From Flavobacteriaceae bacterium (GTDB lineage Bacteria; Bacteroidota; Bacteroidia; Flavobacteriales; Flavobacteriaceae): 8,862 bases of DNA. The translations under genes were made by a program, and so were the position numbers. The stretch is from the NCBI GenBank assembly GCA_016649785.1, contig JAENXB010000118.1:1-8862 (forward strand), given 5' to 3'. Position 1 is the stretch's first letter; each line of letters begins with the position of its first letter. Below, piece by piece: positions 6,381 to 8,862 of the stretch. The notes beneath the pieces were generated by a model. That model was not told the DNA's origin and did no database searches. It was given only the letters and a program-made list of their open reading frames with translations.

Positions 6381-7916
6381 ATGGCGTCTGGAAAACAATC
6401 ACCAAGACAGAAGATGATAAACCTGATGTATCTGGTTTTCATTGCAATGTTGGCTTTAAATATGTCAAAAGAGGTGCTTACCGCTTTTGGCCTGATGAAT
6501 GAAAAATTAACTGAATCTAATGTTCAAACTACAAACCGTAATCAGGCTTTTATGCTTGGGCTGGATGAGAAAGTAACAGAACAACCTAAAAAATACGCAC
6601 CGTTAAAAGCCAAGGCTGAGAATGTAGAAGCTCTTTCGGTTAATTTCAATAACTATCTTGAAAACTTAAAAAGCGAACTGTTAATCAAGCAGGAAGACAA
6701 AAAAAATTATGAGATTATGGACAACTCTCATAATCTTGACGAAATGTTCTTTCAAAGTGGCCGAGTTAGCCCGCAAGGAGAAGAGTTTGTCAATCAAGTT
6801 GTTGCATACCGCGAAGGTGTAATTGCAATCATTGGTGATGATTATCCGGCAATAGCTCAAAAGTTGAAAACCGATTTTTCTACCGAAGACATTAAAAGGG
6901 AAGGAGCAAATATTGAATGGCTGAAGTATCACTATGAGGGATTTCCCTTAATAGCATCCATTACAAAAATGACTCAAATCCAGTCTGATGTAAAATCTGT
7001 TCAAGGCGAGATTTTATCGGCTATGTTTTCAGGTCAGTTACAAAGCGACGTATCGCTAACAAATTATGAAGCAATTGTAGTTCCGGAAAAAACAGCATTT
7101 TTTAGTGGAGAGAATTTTAAAGGTAAGGTTGTTTTAGGACGGGTGGACAAAACCCTGAAATTTGACAACGTGATCATTAATGGGAAAAAGGTTGAAAGTA
7201 ATCAGGCCGGCCAGGTAGAATTGAATTTCCCTGCAGGAAATGTGGGAGAACAAAAAATTATAGGTGAAATTCAGTTCAAAGAAGGGGATTCAATAGTAAA
7301 GATACCGGTTACCAGTTCATTTGCCGTAATTCCAAAGCCAAATGCGGCAGTGATCTCCGCAGATAAAATGAACGTGGTTTATCGTGGGGTAAAAAACCCG
7401 ATGACCATTTCCATTCCAGGGGTAGGAAGTGTTTCTGCCAGCGCTCCGGGTCTTTCACCTTCAAGTGGTGCGGGAAATTACATTATGGACGTAACAACTA
7501 TGCAAGCCCGTGAAGTGACAATTAATGTAACCGGGAAATTGCCCGGAGGCGAAACTGTTTCAGACAGTAAAATGTTTAGAATAAAAGATATTCCAAGACC
7601 CGTTGGAACCATTCGTGGGGAAGATGGCTCGGCTAAGATGCAACGCAATAGCCTTGAAATATCAAATATTGGAGCAACACTGCCCGATTTTGATTTCGAC
7701 CTTGCCTTGCGTGTTACAGGCTTTAGTTTCAAGGTTTCCGGACAGCCAACCATACAGGTGAGGGGAAATACGCTTGATGCCGCGGCAAAGGCGGCTTTAA
7801 GACGTGCAGGAAGAGGAGAGACCGTGCAGATATTCGATATAGATGCCCAATTGGCAACAAATTCAGGATATAAACTTAAAAAAGTATCTCCGGTATTTGT
7901 GGAGTTAACTAACTAA
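6381..7916 (+). CDS. gldM: T9SS/gliding motor protein GldM
   Basis: GldM is anchored in the inner membrane by one N-terminal helix and spans the periplasm as a dimer, linking the GldL motor to the GldK-GldN ring. Residues 1-11 are cytoplasmic and include Arg9, the conserved arginine reported to pair with the GldL helix glutamate. The membrane helix is about 12-30 (INLMYLVFIAMLALNMSKE). A helical domain follows (about 33-225), then three beta-rich domains starting near NYEAIVVPEK (228), IPKPNAAV (317) and IKDIPRPVG (401), in line with the four periplasmic domains known for GldM. At 511 residues it is full length. It starts 52 nt after gldL, behind an A/T-rich leader ending CTAATTAAAC, and ends 15 nt before gldN. 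Confidence 0.96.
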   Translation: MASGKQSPRQKMINLMYLVFIAMLALNMSKEVLTAFGLMNEKLTESNVQTTNRNQAFMLGLDEKVTEQPKKYAPLKAKAENVEALSVNFNNYLENLKSELLIKQEDKKNYEIMDNSHNLDEMFFQSGRVSPQGEEFVNQVVAYREGVIAIIGDDYPAIAQKLKTDFSTEDIKREGANIEWLKYHYEGFPLIASITKMTQIQSDVKSVQGEILSAMFSGQLQSDVSLTNYEAIVVPEKTAFFSGENFKGKVVLGRVDKTLKFDNVIINGKKVESNQAGQVELNFPAGNVGEQKIIGEIQFKEGDSIVKIPVTSSFAVIPKPNAAVISADKMNVVYRGVKNPMTISIPGVGSVSASAPGLSPSSGAGNYIMDVTTMQAREVTINVTGKLPGGETVSDSKMFRIKDIPRPVGTIRGEDGSAKMQRNSLEISNIGATLPDFDFDLALRVTGFSFKVSGQPTIQVRGNTLDAAAKAALRRAGRGETVQIFDIDAQLATNSGYKLKKVSPVFVELTN

Positions 7917-7931
7917 TAAATTCAGTACAAA

Positions 7932-8825
7932 ATGAAGTGGAATCAATTTTTGATTGGTGTATTCGGATTTTTATTTGCCGTATCGTCATACGGGCAAACA
8001 AATATTTTGAATGCCAAATCACCTGATGATATTGGAAAATTATCTGATGCAGTATTAGAAGTGCAGAAGAAGGATAAACCATTGCCTTATGGTTATGTGG
8101 ACGAACGCGATGTTTTGTGGTCAAAGAATACCTGGGAGATCATCGATCTGGATGAACGTGTGAATTTTCCATTATACTATCCAATCGACACCAACAATAT
8201 CGGCTCCAACAGGAGATCGCTATACGATGTTTTAATGATCGGCATTAAAAGCGGGAAGATCAAAAATATTTATGCCGATTCTTACTTTAATGAAAAACGT
8301 ACGCTTAAAGATATAAGTGCAGCCATTTCTAAAGTGGATACTACCGATTTGGGGGTAGAACAATACAATGCCGGAGAAGAGATCGATCAACAATATATTG
8401 ATAGAAGGGATATCACCTCTGCCGATATTTCCATGTATCACATTCGCGGATATTGGTATTTTGACAAACGTCAGGCCGAATTAAAATACAGGTTATTGGG
8501 AATTGCCCCTGTTGCTCCCGATGTAAACTTTATTGACGACGAAGAACCGGATCTGGTAGAATTATTTTGGGTATGGTTTCCCGATGCGAGGGAAGTTTTG
8601 TTTGAAGCAGAAGCTTTTAATGGCGCCAATACGTCACAGTCAATCTCATTTGACCATTTGCTTAATGCCAGAAGATTTAACGCCGTAATTTACAAGGAGG
8701 ACAACGTGCAGGGAGATAGGGGAGTCAATGATTATATAACCGCTAACGCTTTCATGCAGCTTCTGGAATCGGAACGTATCAAAGAACAAATCCGCAATTT
8801 TGAGCAGGATATGTGGAATTATTAA
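7932..8825 (+). CDS. gldN: T9SS/gliding motility protein GldN
   Basis: GldN is a periplasmic protein that binds GldK and forms the ring complex of the type IX secretion system. Residues 1-21 form a Sec signal peptide (MKWNQ, hydrophobic core, SSYG) with likely cleavage before Gln22, which is common in this phylum. The mature part shows the family blocks PYGYVDERDVLWSKNTWEII (about 53-72), NFPLYYPID, SLYDVLM, MYHIRGYWYFDKRQ and ELFWVWFPDAREVL. It is 297 residues long and complete. It lies 15 nt after gldM and so is cotranscribed with it. Some gliding species carry a paralogue, gldO, next door; the window ends too soon to tell whether one follows here. Confidence 0.96.
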   Translation: MKWNQFLIGVFGFLFAVSSYGQTNILNAKSPDDIGKLSDAVLEVQKKDKPLPYGYVDERDVLWSKNTWEIIDLDERVNFPLYYPIDTNNIGSNRRSLYDVLMIGIKSGKIKNIYADSYFNEKRTLKDISAAISKVDTTDLGVEQYNAGEEIDQQYIDRRDITSADISMYHIRGYWYFDKRQAELKYRLLGIAPVAPDVNFIDDEEPDLVELFWVWFPDAREVLFEAEAFNGANTSQSISFDHLLNARRFNAVIYKEDNVQGDRGVNDYITANAFMQLLESERIKEQIRNFEQDMWNY

Positions 8826-8862
8826 TTAACCACAAATCAAAATAACTAATTTAACGCTCCGG
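8826..8862 (+). other. Downstream spacer, probable leader of a further gene
   Basis: These 37 nt after gldN show no terminator hairpin. They contain CTAATTTAAC (8846-8855), close to CTAATTAAAC just before gldM and CTAATTAACT before gldL. This suggests the operon continues with another gene beyond the window. The evidence is only this similarity. Confidence 0.3.

Noticed and set aside
1..8862. CRISPR arrays, tRNA/rRNA genes, insertion sequences or phage genes
   Set aside because: No regularly spaced repeats, clover-leaf-like segments, transposase motifs or terminal repeats with target duplications were seen.

Overview
The window is a chromosomal segment of a Bacteroidota bacterium, most likely a member of the Flavobacteriaceae. 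This rests on four things seen here: the gldK-gldL-gldM-gldN block of the type IX secretion system (T9SS) and gliding machinery, protein sequences typical of that family, AT-rich spacers with A-rich leaders and no strong Shine-Dalgarno sites, and promoter-like sites of the Bacteroidetes form TTTG-N19-21-TAnnTTTG. The genus cannot be fixed by eye. All six confident genes are on the + strand.

Layout: positions 1-409 are AT-rich and hold no convincing full-length gene. They contain a weak hairpin with a T-run near 43-59, a short minus-strand reading frame (105-218) that reads as the helix-turn-helix part of a DNA-binding protein and then stops, a 15-bp near-perfect inverted repeat (293-307 / 385-399), and a TAnnTTTG element just ahead of topA. 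Next come topA (410-2980, DNA topoisomerase I with a lysine/alanine-rich tail) and, 3 nt later, an arginase/formimidoylglutamase-fold gene (2984-4147) whose metal-binding residues are partly lost. A 114-nt spacer with a good promoter candidate (4193-4224) leads into gldK (4262-5623), gldL (5684-6328), gldM (6381-7916) and gldN (7932-8825). The window ends 37 nt after gldN, in what looks like the leader of another gene.

How the genes work together: GldL and GldM form the inner-membrane, proton-driven motor of the T9SS. GldM spans the periplasm and reaches the ring made by the lipoprotein GldK and its partner GldN under the outer membrane. Together they power secretion of proteins with T9SS C-terminal signals and, in gliding species, movement of surface adhesins. 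topA is housekeeping and removes negative supercoils. The ureohydrolase-like gene sits between the two and appears to be transcribed with topA. It looks like a pseudoenzyme, and its position next to gldK is the most intriguing point in the window. The T9SS genes themselves are intact and of ordinary form. I found no evidence of a wholly new system, mobile element, CRISPR array or RNA gene.
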